Below are positions 1 through 7,679 of a stretch of DNA of 64,000 bases, one piece after another. A program made the translations under genes and the position numbers. Origin of the DNA: JAVBKV01 sp031553885 (GTDB taxonomy: Bacteria; Bacteroidota; Bacteroidia; Bacteroidales; Azobacteroidaceae); assembly GCA_031553885.1 (NCBI GenBank), contig JAVBKV010000024.1, positions 13,968 to 77,967 of the forward strand, read 5' to 3'. Numbering within the stretch: the first letter of the stretch is position 1; every line of letters starts with the position of its first letter. The notes beneath the pieces were generated by a model. It saw only the letters and a list, made by a program, of their open reading frames with translations. It was not told where the DNA came from and searched no databases.

Positions 1-39
1 AGGGGAAAACGAATTGTTCCACCGGAAGTTTTATAGTCC

Positions 40-159
40 ATGAGTTCTTTGTTGGAAACCGTTAGCCGGATGATGGAACGGACTAACATTAAAACGACGC
101 AGGTATATACCAAGATAACAAAGGAAAAATCAACCAAACAACATCCCTATATTGGATAA
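40..159 (+). pseudogene. C-terminal remnant of a tyrosine recombinase (integrase)
   Basis: In frame 1, after an in-frame stop at 34-36, the sequence reads into ETVSRMMERTNIKTTQVYTK and ends at a TAA at 157-159. This is the end of the Bacteroidales tyrosine-recombinase catalytic domain, usually ETVS.MLGHTNIKTTQ.Y.KIT. The nucleophile tyrosine is present, but the G-H just before TNIKTTQ has become E-R, so a catalytic histidine is lost. The upstream part of the domain is missing or out of frame. The best reading is an inactive stub of a mobile-element integrase, consistent with the accessory genes that follow. The window edge prevents seeing how much lies to the left. Confidence 0.7.
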
Positions 160-180
160 CTTTATGCCAATAAAATCATT

Positions 181-188
181 TATCTTTG
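181..188 (+). promoter_or_regulatory. Putative -7 box upstream of the AraC-type gene
   Basis: TATCTTTG matches the Bacteroidota -7 consensus TAnnTTTG. It lies 20 bp before the ATG at 209, which supports that start over upstream TTG or ATG codons. No convincing -33 TTTG is seen. Confidence 0.4.
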
Positions 189-208
189 TAAAAATAATAT
201 GCAAAGAT

Positions 209-1339
209 ATGGTTGGCAAAATATTAAACGAGAGATATTGCCAAAGTTGTGGAATACCTTTGGATAAAGTCGAACTCAGTGTGATGTTTTATAATCCGGA
301 GAACAATGGATATTGTCTGTGTTGTTGGAAAAATGAAGAATACAAGGCTGATAGAACAATGTCAGAAATGGTCGAAATCTGGATAGCTAATACTGATTGG
401 TATAATAGTTTAGTAGGGACAGACTATACACCTGAAGAGCTTAGGCAAGTATTTATGGAAAGGCTTCCTACGCTCAACAGGTGGAAACAAAAGGCAGAAA
501 CACAAAATATTCATGAAGAGACAATTGGCAGAATAACAAACTATATCCAAGAACACCTTTTTGAGAAATTGGAGATGGACGAATTAATATTAATGAGCCG
601 GCTATCTAAATACCATTTTCGCGAAGTATTCAAGAAAGTTACAGGTGAAAATATAGCAAGCTACATTCAGCGACTACGAATCGAACAAATTGCAAATCTC
701 CTATTATCAACAGAAATGACGCTTGAACAAATCGCCAGGCAAACAAATTATCAAACTAAAAACAGTCTATCCAAAGCATTCAAGAAACATTTCGGAATCT
801 CTACTACAGAATATAAAAAACAGAAGGAACAACCCTTACTTAATATAAATATTTCTGACTTTATATATGAGATAAAGTCAATTTGCAATTTATATGTTCT
901 TTATGTAGAAGTGGGCGATTCGTATAAAAACAAAAGTAGGTATCGTGCTAAATGGAGTCAGATTTTCAACTACATGAATGAATTAGGAATTGAAAAAGAT
1001 AAATTACGTTTAGTAAGTATCAGCTTAGACGATCCGTTAATTACCCCTACAAGTCAATGTAGGTTCTATATAGGAGCAATGATCCCTAACCATGTTTCAG
1101 TAGGATCTAAATATAAAACGATGCAATTGCCTGACGGAAAATATGCTGTATTTAAGCATGTTGGATGTTTATCAGACTTACATGTAATGTATCGTGAAAT
1201 TTATGAAAACTGGCTACCTCAAAGCGGATATTACGCCAATGGCACAATTAGTTTTGAAAGCTATCTAGTTTCTCCTATTGAATCTAATATCAACGAGATA
1301 ACCACTGAAATTTATATACCTGTAAAGAAGCTTAAATAA
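209..1339 (+). CDS. AraC-family regulator with N-terminal zinc ribbon and C-terminal GyrI-like domain
   Basis: A 376-residue protein with three parts. Residues ~10-60 form a putative zinc ribbon (YCQSCG at 10-15 and YCLCCW at 35-40, giving CxxC-type ligands), of the kind often found in small Bacteroidota and Firmicutes proteins. Residues ~105-205 are an AraC double helix-turn-helix (LSKYHFREVFKK and an NSLSKAFKKHFG-type second helix). Residues ~215-376 resemble the GyrI-like/SOUL effector-binding fold that senses small molecules in Rob/BmrR-type activators. It therefore probably binds DNA in response to a small ligand, perhaps toxic compounds. The reading frame is open back to 152, but 209 is preferred because the zinc ribbon begins a few residues later and a -7 box lies at 181. 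The DUF3795 and DUF3788 genes follow directly on the same strand, so a small operon is likely. Confidence 0.75.
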   Translation: MVGKILNERYCQSCGIPLDKVELSVMFYNPENNGYCLCCWKNEEYKADRTMSEMVEIWIANTDWYNSLVGTDYTPEELRQVFMERLPTLNRWKQKAETQNIHEETIGRITNYIQEHLFEKLEMDELILMSRLSKYHFREVFKKVTGENIASYIQRLRIEQIANLLLSTEMTLEQIARQTNYQTKNSLSKAFKKHFGISTTEYKKQKEQPLLNINISDFIYEIKSICNLYVLYVEVGDSYKNKSRYRAKWSQIFNYMNELGIEKDKLRLVSISLDDPLITPTSQCRFYIGAMIPNHVSVGSKYKTMQLPDGKYAVFKHVGCLSDLHVMYREIYENWLPQSGYYANGTISFESYLVSPIESNINEITTEIYIPVKKLK

Positions 1340-1347
1340 ATTATGAT

Positions 1348-1768
1348 ATGGAAGGAAAAGATAAGATAATACCCAAAGACGAAAACCTTATTTCATATTG
1401 CGGTTTATACTGTGGGGCTTGCCCTACATATATTGGAGGGAAATGCGAAGGTTGTAAAGGTAGCTCTCCGTTGTGTGCTGTAGGATACCCATACATGTAA
1501 AGTAAGACCCTGTTGTATGGAGAATAATTATTTTTCTTGTGCGGACTGTAAAAAATTTACCTCAGTAGAATTGTGCAAAAAATTCAATCCATTGTCAATA
1601 AAGGTTGGAGAATATATTTCCTGCACCAGTCGACAAAAGTCTATCGAAATGATAAAAGATAAGGGTTTAGCTGTTTTTGTTGAATACATGGTCAGTAAAG
1701 AATGGGTTACAATAAAAACAAAAGATAATTTCTTAAATAAAAAATTGGGAAAAAAGAAAGGATCGTAA
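1348..1768 (+). pseudogene. DUF3795 cysteine-rich protein, frameshifted
   Basis: The first frame starts at ATG 1348 and contains the DUF3795 hallmark SYCGLYCGACP and a CEGCKG motif, but stops at 1498-1500. The rest of the family pattern (CKVRPCC.ENN and CADC, then a basic tail) is in the next frame and runs to the stop at 1768. That frame has its own stop at 1481, so the break must lie between about 1483 and 1495 and corresponds to one extra base. Either the gene is inactivated or there is an assembly or sequencing indel. DUF3795 proteins are small cysteine-rich proteins, probably metal-binding, of unknown function. The ATG at 1517 could give only an 83-residue C-terminal piece lacking the first cysteine cluster. 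Confidence 0.7.
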
Positions 1769-1769
1769 T

Positions 1770-2186
1770 ATGGCCGAAATAAAATTAAAAAATAAAGAAA
1801 TTTTTCCTTCGGATGAAGTGTTGGCAACTATTTTAGGAGAAAGTTTTGTAGCCTTTAAATGCTTAAACGATGCATTCTCGTTACATGAAATTATCCCGGA
1901 ATGGAATTATTATAGAGATGGAAATGCCTGGTTATGTAAAATGTTATTCAAAAAGAAGAATTTAGGTTGGATTTCTGTTTGCGACGGATATTTTAATATA
2001 ACATGCTACTTCACGGAAAAGTATATTGAGAAAATAGAAGGTTCGGCTATTTCGCAAAGCACCAAAGAAGCCTTTTACAGAGCCAAACCATGCGGGAGAT
2101 TAATTCCAATGACTATTCTAGTCCATAATAATCAACTTCCAGAGGATGTAGTAATTATGGTATTATTTAAAAAAGGATTGAAATAA
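1770..2186 (+). CDS. DUF3788 family protein
   Basis: A 138-residue soluble protein that begins 2 bp after the DUF3795 stop, so probably translationally coupled. Its pattern (IPEWNYY.DG.AWLCK.LFKKK near residues 44-63, then W.SV.DG and a YFTEK stretch) matches the DUF3788 family, which is common in Bacteroidota and clostridia and often sits beside DUF3795 and AraC-type genes. The family is thought to have a compact alpha/beta fold of unknown activity. No signal peptide or membrane segment is visible. The length fits the family, so this gene looks intact even though its neighbour is broken. Confidence 0.75.
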   Translation: MAEIKLKNKEIFPSDEVLATILGESFVAFKCLNDAFSLHEIIPEWNYYRDGNAWLCKMLFKKKNLGWISVCDGYFNITCYFTEKYIEKIEGSAISQSTKEAFYRAKPCGRLIPMTILVHNNQLPEDVVIMVLFKKGLK

Positions 2187-2210
2187 GATGATTATTCTGC
2201 AATGAGGTAT

Positions 2211-2218
2211 TATCTTTG
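2211..2218 (+). promoter_or_regulatory. Putative -7 box, possibly for the DinB-like gene
   Basis: TATCTTTG fits TAnnTTTG, 73 bp before the ATG at 2292. The acetyltransferase-like stub starts immediately after it, so the promoter may originally have served that lost gene. Confidence 0.35.
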
Positions 2219-2222
2219 CCAA

Positions 2223-2285
2223 TATGAAACTAAAAGATTAGCTCTTCAAAAATTTCATTCTAATGATTTAATGATTAAAACATAA
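2223..2285 (+). pseudogene. Possible N-terminal stub of a GNAT acetyltransferase
   Basis: The in-frame peptide YETKRLALQKFHSNDLM closely resembles the first residues of RimJ/RimL-type GNAT acetyltransferases (ETeRL.LR.f..dDl). It is followed at once by a stop at 2283-2285 and by the next gene, so only the first ~20 codons remain. The match is short, so the call is tentative. Confidence 0.3.
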
Positions 2286-2291
2286 AAAATT

Positions 2292-2774
2292 ATGTCAGAA
2301 TTATTTTTTTTACACGTAACAAAAGAAATCAGAGAGATTATAGAAATAGAAGAAGCTTATTTAAATTCATTGGATAAAGATTCTATTTCGAATAAATTTA
2401 ATTGTCAAAACCGCTCAATCAAGCAGATTGTCGGACACATGATTGATTCTGCCACTAACAATCTTCATCGTATCGTTCATCTGCAATACAATGAAACACC
2501 TCTCATTTTTCCGAATTATTCGACTAATGGAAATAACGACCGATGGATTGCCATACAAAACTTTCAGGAAGAAAACTGGCACCTGTTAGTACAATTATGG
2601 AAATACAGCAATTTACACATAATCCATGTAATAGAACATGTCAATTTAAATAAAATGGATAACAAATGGATCGCCTCTCCAACAGAAGAAGTAAGCTTAA
2701 AAGATATGATTCTGGATTATCCCCGACATTTGAAGCTACATATTAATGAGATTCATGAACTATATAACAGCTAG
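2292..2774 (+). CDS. DinB-like (DUF664/DinB superfamily) four-helix protein
   Basis: A 160-residue helical protein. Histidines sit where DinB-superfamily metal ligands are expected: VGHMIDS near residue 48, the NLHIIHVIEH stretch near 115-123, and RHLKLHINEI near 145-154. DinB-fold proteins bind a divalent metal with three histidines and include thiol-dependent transferases, though most in Bacteroidota have no assigned function. It is the last gene of the accessory block and converges on the hybrid two-component gene with only 12 bp between the stops and no terminator hairpin. Confidence 0.6.
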   Translation: MSELFFLHVTKEIREIIEIEEAYLNSLDKDSISNKFNCQNRSIKQIVGHMIDSATNNLHRIVHLQYNETPLIFPNYSTNGNNDRWIAIQNFQEENWHLLVQLWKYSNLHIIHVIEHVNLNKMDNKWIASPTEEVSLKDMILDYPRHLKLHINEIHELYNS

Positions 2775-2786
2775 TTGAAAGGAATT

Positions 2787-5700
2787 TTACGTCTTGTTCT
2801 TTTCAATATACTCCGTCGGATTACAACCATATTTATTGGAAAATGCCCGGTAAAAACTGGCCCGGTTGGTATAGCCTGATTTGAAAACGATTTCGTCGAT
2901 TGTGAATTTTGATTTCAATAAAAGATTCTCGGCGACGGTTAATTTCCCGTCACTTATTATTTCATGAAGGGTTTTATCCGTCGCTTCTTTCACCTTACGA
3001 TACAGACTTCGCGTACTCGTGCCTAGTTCGGAGGCAATAAAATCGGGTGACAGATTCTCGTTCGTTATGTTTTTATTGATTATCGAATACAGTTTTTTCA
3101 AAAATCTCCGATGCTCCGAGTGTTGTAGTTTGCCCATAGTGAGCTCATAAGCACTCATCGGAGAAGAAAAATAATCTTTCAAATCCTCTTTTCGACCCAA
3201 CAGCCGGTTTATTGCAGATTTCAGATACAAATTGTCAAAAGGCTTGGTAATATACAATTCAGCTCCCGCATTAATTGCCTGTGTCTGTACTTTTGTATCG
3301 TGTGCTGCCGAAACGATAATCAATGGAATATGTGACGTAGTTTTGTTGGATTTTAACATTTCAGCAAGTTTTATTCCGTCGATCTCATCCATCATTACAT
3401 CGCAAAGTATTATATCGGTATGATTGGCCGATAAGATATCCTTGGCCGTTTTGGAATCATTTACCGGCAATACATTAAAATCGGGTGTAAGTACATCACA
3501 AATAAACCAAAGCATTTCGGGATCATCATCAATAATAGCAACCGTTTTCCGTTCTTCTTTATATTCATATTTGGTTTGAGGCAATACAAACTGGGGAATA
3601 ACGACACCCCGAAATAAATGATTATTGCGGTTATCGGCATATTCTGCCTGTAAAAAAGGCAGGTTAACAATAAATGAAGTAGAATCGTCAGGAATACTCT
3701 CAACTCCGATTTCACCATCCAAAAGCTTAACCATACTTGCCGTTATTGCAAGCCCCAGCCCGGTTTGTTTCCAATCATCATGTTTCCGGTTATCCAATAC
3801 CGTAAATTTATCGAATATGGTTGATGCTTCTGCTTCGGATATTCCCTTACCTTTATTTGTCACCTTTATTTTGAGGTTATCTTCAACAACCTGAATCTCT
3901 ACTTCAGCAGGTCCTCCATTTGAATATTTGATGGCATTTGAAATTAAATTGATAAGTATGGTTGTCAAAAAACCTTCATCGGAATTCCAGTTAATACCGG
4001 CAAAGTATTGTTTTTTTATGACGATTCCGGTTCCGGAGGTATTTATCTGAAAAGCATCAATAATGCGATCGGCCATATCCGAAACATTCAGCCTCCTGAT
4101 AACCGGTTGTTTATACCCGGATTCCATTTGTTTAAAACTCATCAGATCATCTATTAATGAGTTCAGACGCTTAACATTACGATCAATTATTCCGGCATAT
4201 CTTGTAACTGAAGGACTTACGTTTTTTTGCTCCATTATCAAGTTGCAGGGCCCTGATATCAACGTAAGCGGAGTACAAAACTCATGAGCCATATCAGTAA
4301 AAAAATCCAACTTAGCTTCGTAAAGCTCTTCTTTTCGGCGTTGCCCGGCCTTTATAGCTTCTTCTTCCAATTGTTTAAGCTTGCGTTTCGACATTGTCAG
4401 ATAGGTTAAGTATACGATCAAGATCGCAACTAACAGGTACATAATATATGCATACGGACTAAAATACCAGGGAGGTAAAACAATGATTACAATACTTTTA
4501 GCATAACTCTCCTTATCAAGCATTTTGTTATAATACTTCACATAAAGAGTATAGGTGCCGGACGTAATATCAGTAAATGAAACGGTACCCGAATTACCGT
4601 TATCGACCCATTGTCCGTTTTCACCTATTTTGTAATAATAATTGTAGTTGTAACCGTTGATATAGTCCAACGCATTAAAAGTTACCGATAAAAAATTCTC
4701 ATTGGACTTAAATACCAGATTTCCGGCTTGCTCAAAATCCTTTATGTTTTTATCAATACCGAACACACGGAGTTTCTCTAAAAACAATGTCGGTATATAG
4801 TCCATTGCCTCGTCATAATCATTGTATTTTACAGTTGTAAAACCGTTAATACCACCAAAGAACAACGTAGAAGTCGGCTTATCCCTATATGACGAACCAT
4901 TACAGTACTCTGTAACCGTAAGGCCATATCCGGTATCGAAATACTGAAATGTACCCAACCCGGTATTGTAAAGGGCTAACCCATTATCAGAACTTAACCA
5001 GTAATCTTTCCAGGATCCATGTACAATATCCTTAGTCGTTGTATAATTTAGTTGATTCGCATTATCACCGGTAAATAGATATGTCCCAAAATCAGTTGAG
5101 ATCATAAACCCCGAATTGTCAATGGGTTCAATCTGATTAATCGAATTCAGATTTTCAAAAACCGGTTTAATACCATTGCCGGTAAACTCAAAAACACCTG
5201 ATCCTTTATTTACGAAAAACAGCTGGTTGTCTTGTTTCTTTATGGATAAAAATCGATTGGAGGCTTCATCCCCGTTGTTTAATGAATAAAGTCGAATATC
5301 GGACAATTCAGGAAGTTCGTTTTTAAATGCGAGTGACACTTTCACCATTCCTCTTTCGTAACATGCAATCCATAAAATAGAATCCAGTTCACATATCGCA
5401 TAAATAGTATGAATAGAATTCGTTATCTTATGTATGGTCTTATCTTTGTTTGAGTAAAAAGCCAAACCGGATTTACAACCGATCCAAATCCCGTATTTTG
5501 ATTTTTCAAGTGAATATATGGTATTATCATACAACCCATTACCGGTTGTTATCAGCTGTGTGCCGGTTATTTCATTTTCAGCATTAAAACCAGGAATGGT
5601 TATAATACCACTTCCATCCGTTCCGAGCCAAAGGGTTTTATCATCATTAGGGCAAATTGCCGTTATAGATTTTGACACGGAAGGACAAAAATCCCGCAAA

Positions 5701-5915
5701 AGACTAGATTTTATAGTATACTGATCATAAGACAACGTAAAAAGCCCTTCACCTGAAGTTCCTATCCAGATCAGATCCTGAAACCGATCTTTCAACAAAC
5801 AATTGATTCCGTCCTTTAATAGAACCATAACTGACTGACCGTCTTTAATTTTATAAAGTCCGGTTTCCGTACCAAAATAAAACTCGTTTTTAAAAACAAT
5901 ACCGGCTGTCAACAT
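2787..5915 (-). CDS. Hybrid two-component regulator, C-terminal portion (propeller part, kinase, receiver, AraC)
   Basis: 1042 residues. In order: WIGT-type propeller repeats (~1-380), a Y_Y_Y domain (~400-480), one membrane helix (~484-506), a HisKA domain with AHEFCTPLTLI (phospho-acceptor H544; the usual R after HEF is C), HATPase N and G boxes (NLISNAIKYS, GLGLAIT), a receiver (~795-915, acceptor D839 in ILCDVMM) and an AraC helix-turn-helix (~945-1040). This is the hybrid two-component design that senses sugars or other nutrients in the periplasm and activates nearby uptake genes. It lacks a signal peptide and the first propeller blades. Those are encoded just upstream in another frame, overlapping by 7 bp (ATGTTGA). 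It could be expressed by restart at this ATG, but the full protein is more likely interrupted by a single-base indel. Confidence 0.8.
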   Translation of the reverse strand: MLTAGIVFKNEFYFGTETGLYKIKDGQSVMVLLKDGINCLLKDRFQDLIWIGTSGEGLFTLSYDQYTIKSSLLRDFCPSVSKSITAICPNDDKTLWLGTDGSGIITIPGFNAENEITGTQLITTGNGLYDNTIYSLEKSKYGIWIGCKSGLAFYSNKDKTIHKITNSIHTIYAICELDSILWIACYERGMVKVSLAFKNELPELSDIRLYSLNNGDEASNRFLSIKKQDNQLFFVNKGSGVFEFTGNGIKPVFENLNSINQIEPIDNSGFMISTDFGTYLFTGDNANQLNYTTTKDIVHGSWKDYWLSSDNGLALYNTGLGTFQYFDTGYGLTVTEYCNGSSYRDKPTSTLFFGGINGFTTVKYNDYDEAMDYIPTLFLEKLRVFGIDKNIKDFEQAGNLVFKSNENFLSVTFNALDYINGYNYNYYYKIGENGQWVDNGNSGTVSFTDITSGTYTLYVKYYNKMLDKESYAKSIVIIVLPPWYFSPYAYIMYLLVAILIVYLTYLTMSKRKLKQLEEEAIKAGQRRKEELYEAKLDFFTDMAHEFCTPLTLISGPCNLIMEQKNVSPSVTRYAGIIDRNVKRLNSLIDDLMSFKQMESGYKQPVIRRLNVSDMADRIIDAFQINTSGTGIVIKKQYFAGINWNSDEGFLTTILINLISNAIKYSNGGPAEVEIQVVEDNLKIKVTNKGKGISEAEASTIFDKFTVLDNRKHDDWKQTGLGLAITASMVKLLDGEIGVESIPDDSTSFIVNLPFLQAEYADNRNNHLFRGVVIPQFVLPQTKYEYKEERKTVAIIDDDPEMLWFICDVLTPDFNVLPVNDSKTAKDILSANHTDIILCDVMMDEIDGIKLAEMLKSNKTTSHIPLIIVSAAHDTKVQTQAINAGAELYITKPFDNLYLKSAINRLLGRKEDLKDYFSSPMSAYELTMGKLQHSEHRRFLKKLYSIINKNITNENLSPDFIASELGTSTRSLYRKVKEATDKTLHEIISDGKLTVAENLLLKSKFTIDEIVFKSGYTNRASFYRAFSNKYGCNPTEYIEKNKT

Positions 5916-6631
5916 TCCTTTCCCGACAAGAGCTTGTTTAAATCGGCTATAAACACAGGTTTATTAGTTGGGCTTAGTTCAATTAGCCTGTATTCGTCAT
6001 CAATAACATAAATACGGTTTTCACTCTCAAAGCAAAACAAAACAGTTGAACCTACTTGTATAGTTGAGTTTTCTTCCAGGTTCACAATACCATGACTATA
6101 AATAACATTGAATTCTCTTATAATTCCGTTCCTGGTCACAATACGAAGGATTCCATTATCCACTTTAACAAATTTGATATTATTCGAAAATAAATCGGAA
6201 ACGATTATATTGTCAAATCCTTTTTGTTGAACTGTTTTATAATAAACAGAACCGTTTCCCTGAATGACAAAAACAGTTCCCTTGCTGTCGGATACTGCAA
6301 ATGAAGTATTTCCGAACATATCAAAATTCGAAATCAAGTCGGTTTCGGAATTATACAATTTCAATCCGTATAGTGTTTCGGCGATAATTTCACCTGTTAC
6401 AATTCCCGTGATATTTTTTACGCCGTTCAGTCCTGCTATTTGTACCGCTCCTTTTCCGTCGAACCGGCTTACCCCGGTATTTGTTCCTACCCAAATCATT
6501 CCCCGGGTATCCTGAAATACTGAATTTATAACACTCCCGCTTATGCCGGTCCCTGACTTGCGCAAATTAAAAGCATACGAATTCAATGACAATAAGCAAA
6601 AGCAAACACATATAGTACAATATCTTTTCAT
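5909..6631 (-). CDS. Hybrid two-component regulator, N-terminal sensor fragment (split gene)
   Basis: 240 residues, starting with a signal peptide (MKRYCTICVCFCLLSLNSYA), then the reg_prop propeller pattern (IWVGTNTGVSRFDG). It ends abruptly in LLSGKEC and a stop. The next frame continues the propeller directly (GIVFKNEFYFGTETGLYKI). One added base near 5917 on this strand would join both halves into about 1280 residues, the normal length of the family. On its own this piece is a secreted half-propeller with no output domain. The upstream ATG at 6655 is less likely because the signal peptide begins at 6631. It is transcribed divergently from the DUF1080 and receptor genes, the usual place for such a regulator. 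Confidence 0.65.
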   Translation of the reverse strand: MKRYCTICVCFCLLSLNSYAFNLRKSGTGISGSVINSVFQDTRGMIWVGTNTGVSRFDGKGAVQIAGLNGVKNITGIVTGEIIAETLYGLKLYNSETDLISNFDMFGNTSFAVSDSKGTVFVIQGNGSVYYKTVQQKGFDNIIVSDLFSNNIKFVKVDNGILRIVTRNGIIREFNVIYSHGIVNLEENSTIQVGSTVLFCFESENRIYVIDDEYRLIELSPTNKPVFIADLNKLLSGKEC

Positions 6632-6652
6632 ATTGATTTGAAACAAGCCATG

Positions 6653-6660
6653 CAAATGTA
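6653..6660 (-). promoter_or_regulatory. Putative -7 box for the hybrid two-component gene
   Basis: On the minus strand TACATTTG (TAnnTTTG), 22 bp before the ATG at 6631. It lies in the 147-bp divergent region shared with the box at 6744. Confidence 0.45.
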
Positions 6661-6743
6661 TAAAAATTATGCCAAATCTATCTCATTTTATGCCAATTTG
6701 AATTTTATCTATCCACATACTTTCTCAGTAATTTCAGGCTTTA

Positions 6744-6751
6744 TACATTTG
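6744..6751 (+). promoter_or_regulatory. Putative -7 box for the DUF1080 lipoprotein gene
   Basis: TACATTTG followed by GC, 27 bp before the ATG at 6779. This fits a leader of about 25 nt and favours the 6779 start. Confidence 0.5.
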
Positions 6752-6778
6752 CGCCAACAAAATAAAATTTTAATAAAC

Positions 6779-7603
6779 ATGAATCGGATCATTTATATAG
6801 TAGCCTGTTTAATGTTTTTTGCCTGCACCGGTAAAAACAATAAAACAAACTCCTCATACAACTCTCCGGAATATACCATAACAGAATCTGCAGATGTCAA
6901 CCTTTCATCATTCAATACAGACGAAGACGGATTCATTGTATTGTTTGACGGTCAAACAACTGCCGGTTGGCGAGGTTATGGTAAAAACTATCTACCGAAC
7001 AAGTGGGAGGTAACAACCAATTGTTTAATACTAAATCAAAAAGGAAAAGAAGGCGGAGATATTATATTTAATTACAAGTTCCGTAATTTCGAGCTGAAGC
7101 TTGAATGGAAAGTTTCAAAAGCAGGAAATTCGGGAATTTTTTATCTGGCAAGAGAAGTTAAATCAAAAGATCCGGTAAGCGGAGAATATAAATTACAGTC
7201 TATTTTTATTTCGGCACCTGAGTATCAGATTTTAGACAACGACAACCATCCTGATGCCAAACTCGGTAAAAACGGAAATCGCAAAGCAGGATCACTATAT
7301 GACATGATTGCTGCTGAACCACAAACAGCCAAACCCTACGGCGAGTGGAACCGGACTCGTATCATAGTCGACAATGGAATTGTAACCCATTGGTTAAATG
7401 ACATTAAGGTGGTGGAATACTCATTTAAGGGGCAACAATGGATCGATTTACTTCAATCGGGTAAATTCGGTCAAACCAAATGGCCGCTGGCTTTTGAACT
7501 TATGAAGGATTGTGGCGGAAAAAACCACGAAGGATATATCGGATTGCAAGACCATGGAGATAATGTATCATTCAGAAATATAAGAATCAAATTGATAAAT
7601 TGA
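6779..7603 (+). CDS. DUF1080 (3-keto-disaccharide hydrolase family) lipoprotein
   Basis: 274 residues with a lipoprotein signal (MNRIIYIVACLMFFAC, lipid cysteine ~C15). The rest is one DUF1080 domain: FIVLFDGQTTAGWRGY at the start, ELKLEWKVSKAGNSGIFY, an APEYQILDN.NHPDAK segment, a GEWNRTRI strand and VSFRNIRIKL at the end. This concanavalin-like fold is found in secreted glycan-processing proteins; some members hydrolyse 3-keto-glycosides. The frame is open back to 6638, but the lipobox and the promoter at 6744 point to ATG 6779. Lying between the sensor and a beta-barrel receptor, it may act on the locus's own substrate at the cell surface or in the periplasm; that role is inferred. Confidence 0.85.
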   Translation: MNRIIYIVACLMFFACTGKNNKTNSSYNSPEYTITESADVNLSSFNTDEDGFIVLFDGQTTAGWRGYGKNYLPNKWEVTTNCLILNQKGKEGGDIIFNYKFRNFELKLEWKVSKAGNSGIFYLAREVKSKDPVSGEYKLQSIFISAPEYQILDNDNHPDAKLGKNGNRKAGSLYDMIAAEPQTAKPYGEWNRTRIIVDNGIVTHWLNDIKVVEYSFKGQQWIDLLQSGKFGQTKWPLAFELMKDCGGKNHEGYIGLQDHGDNVSFRNIRIKLIN

Positions 7604-7679
7604 GTTGAAAACTATCACATCAGACATACATACACACCCTTATAAATAATCACTCTTAAAATCTTTAATTATTAACATC

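Noticed and set aside
1528..1827. 99-codon minus-strand frame across DUF3795/DUF3788
   Set aside because: Antisense to the recognised DUF3795 sequence.
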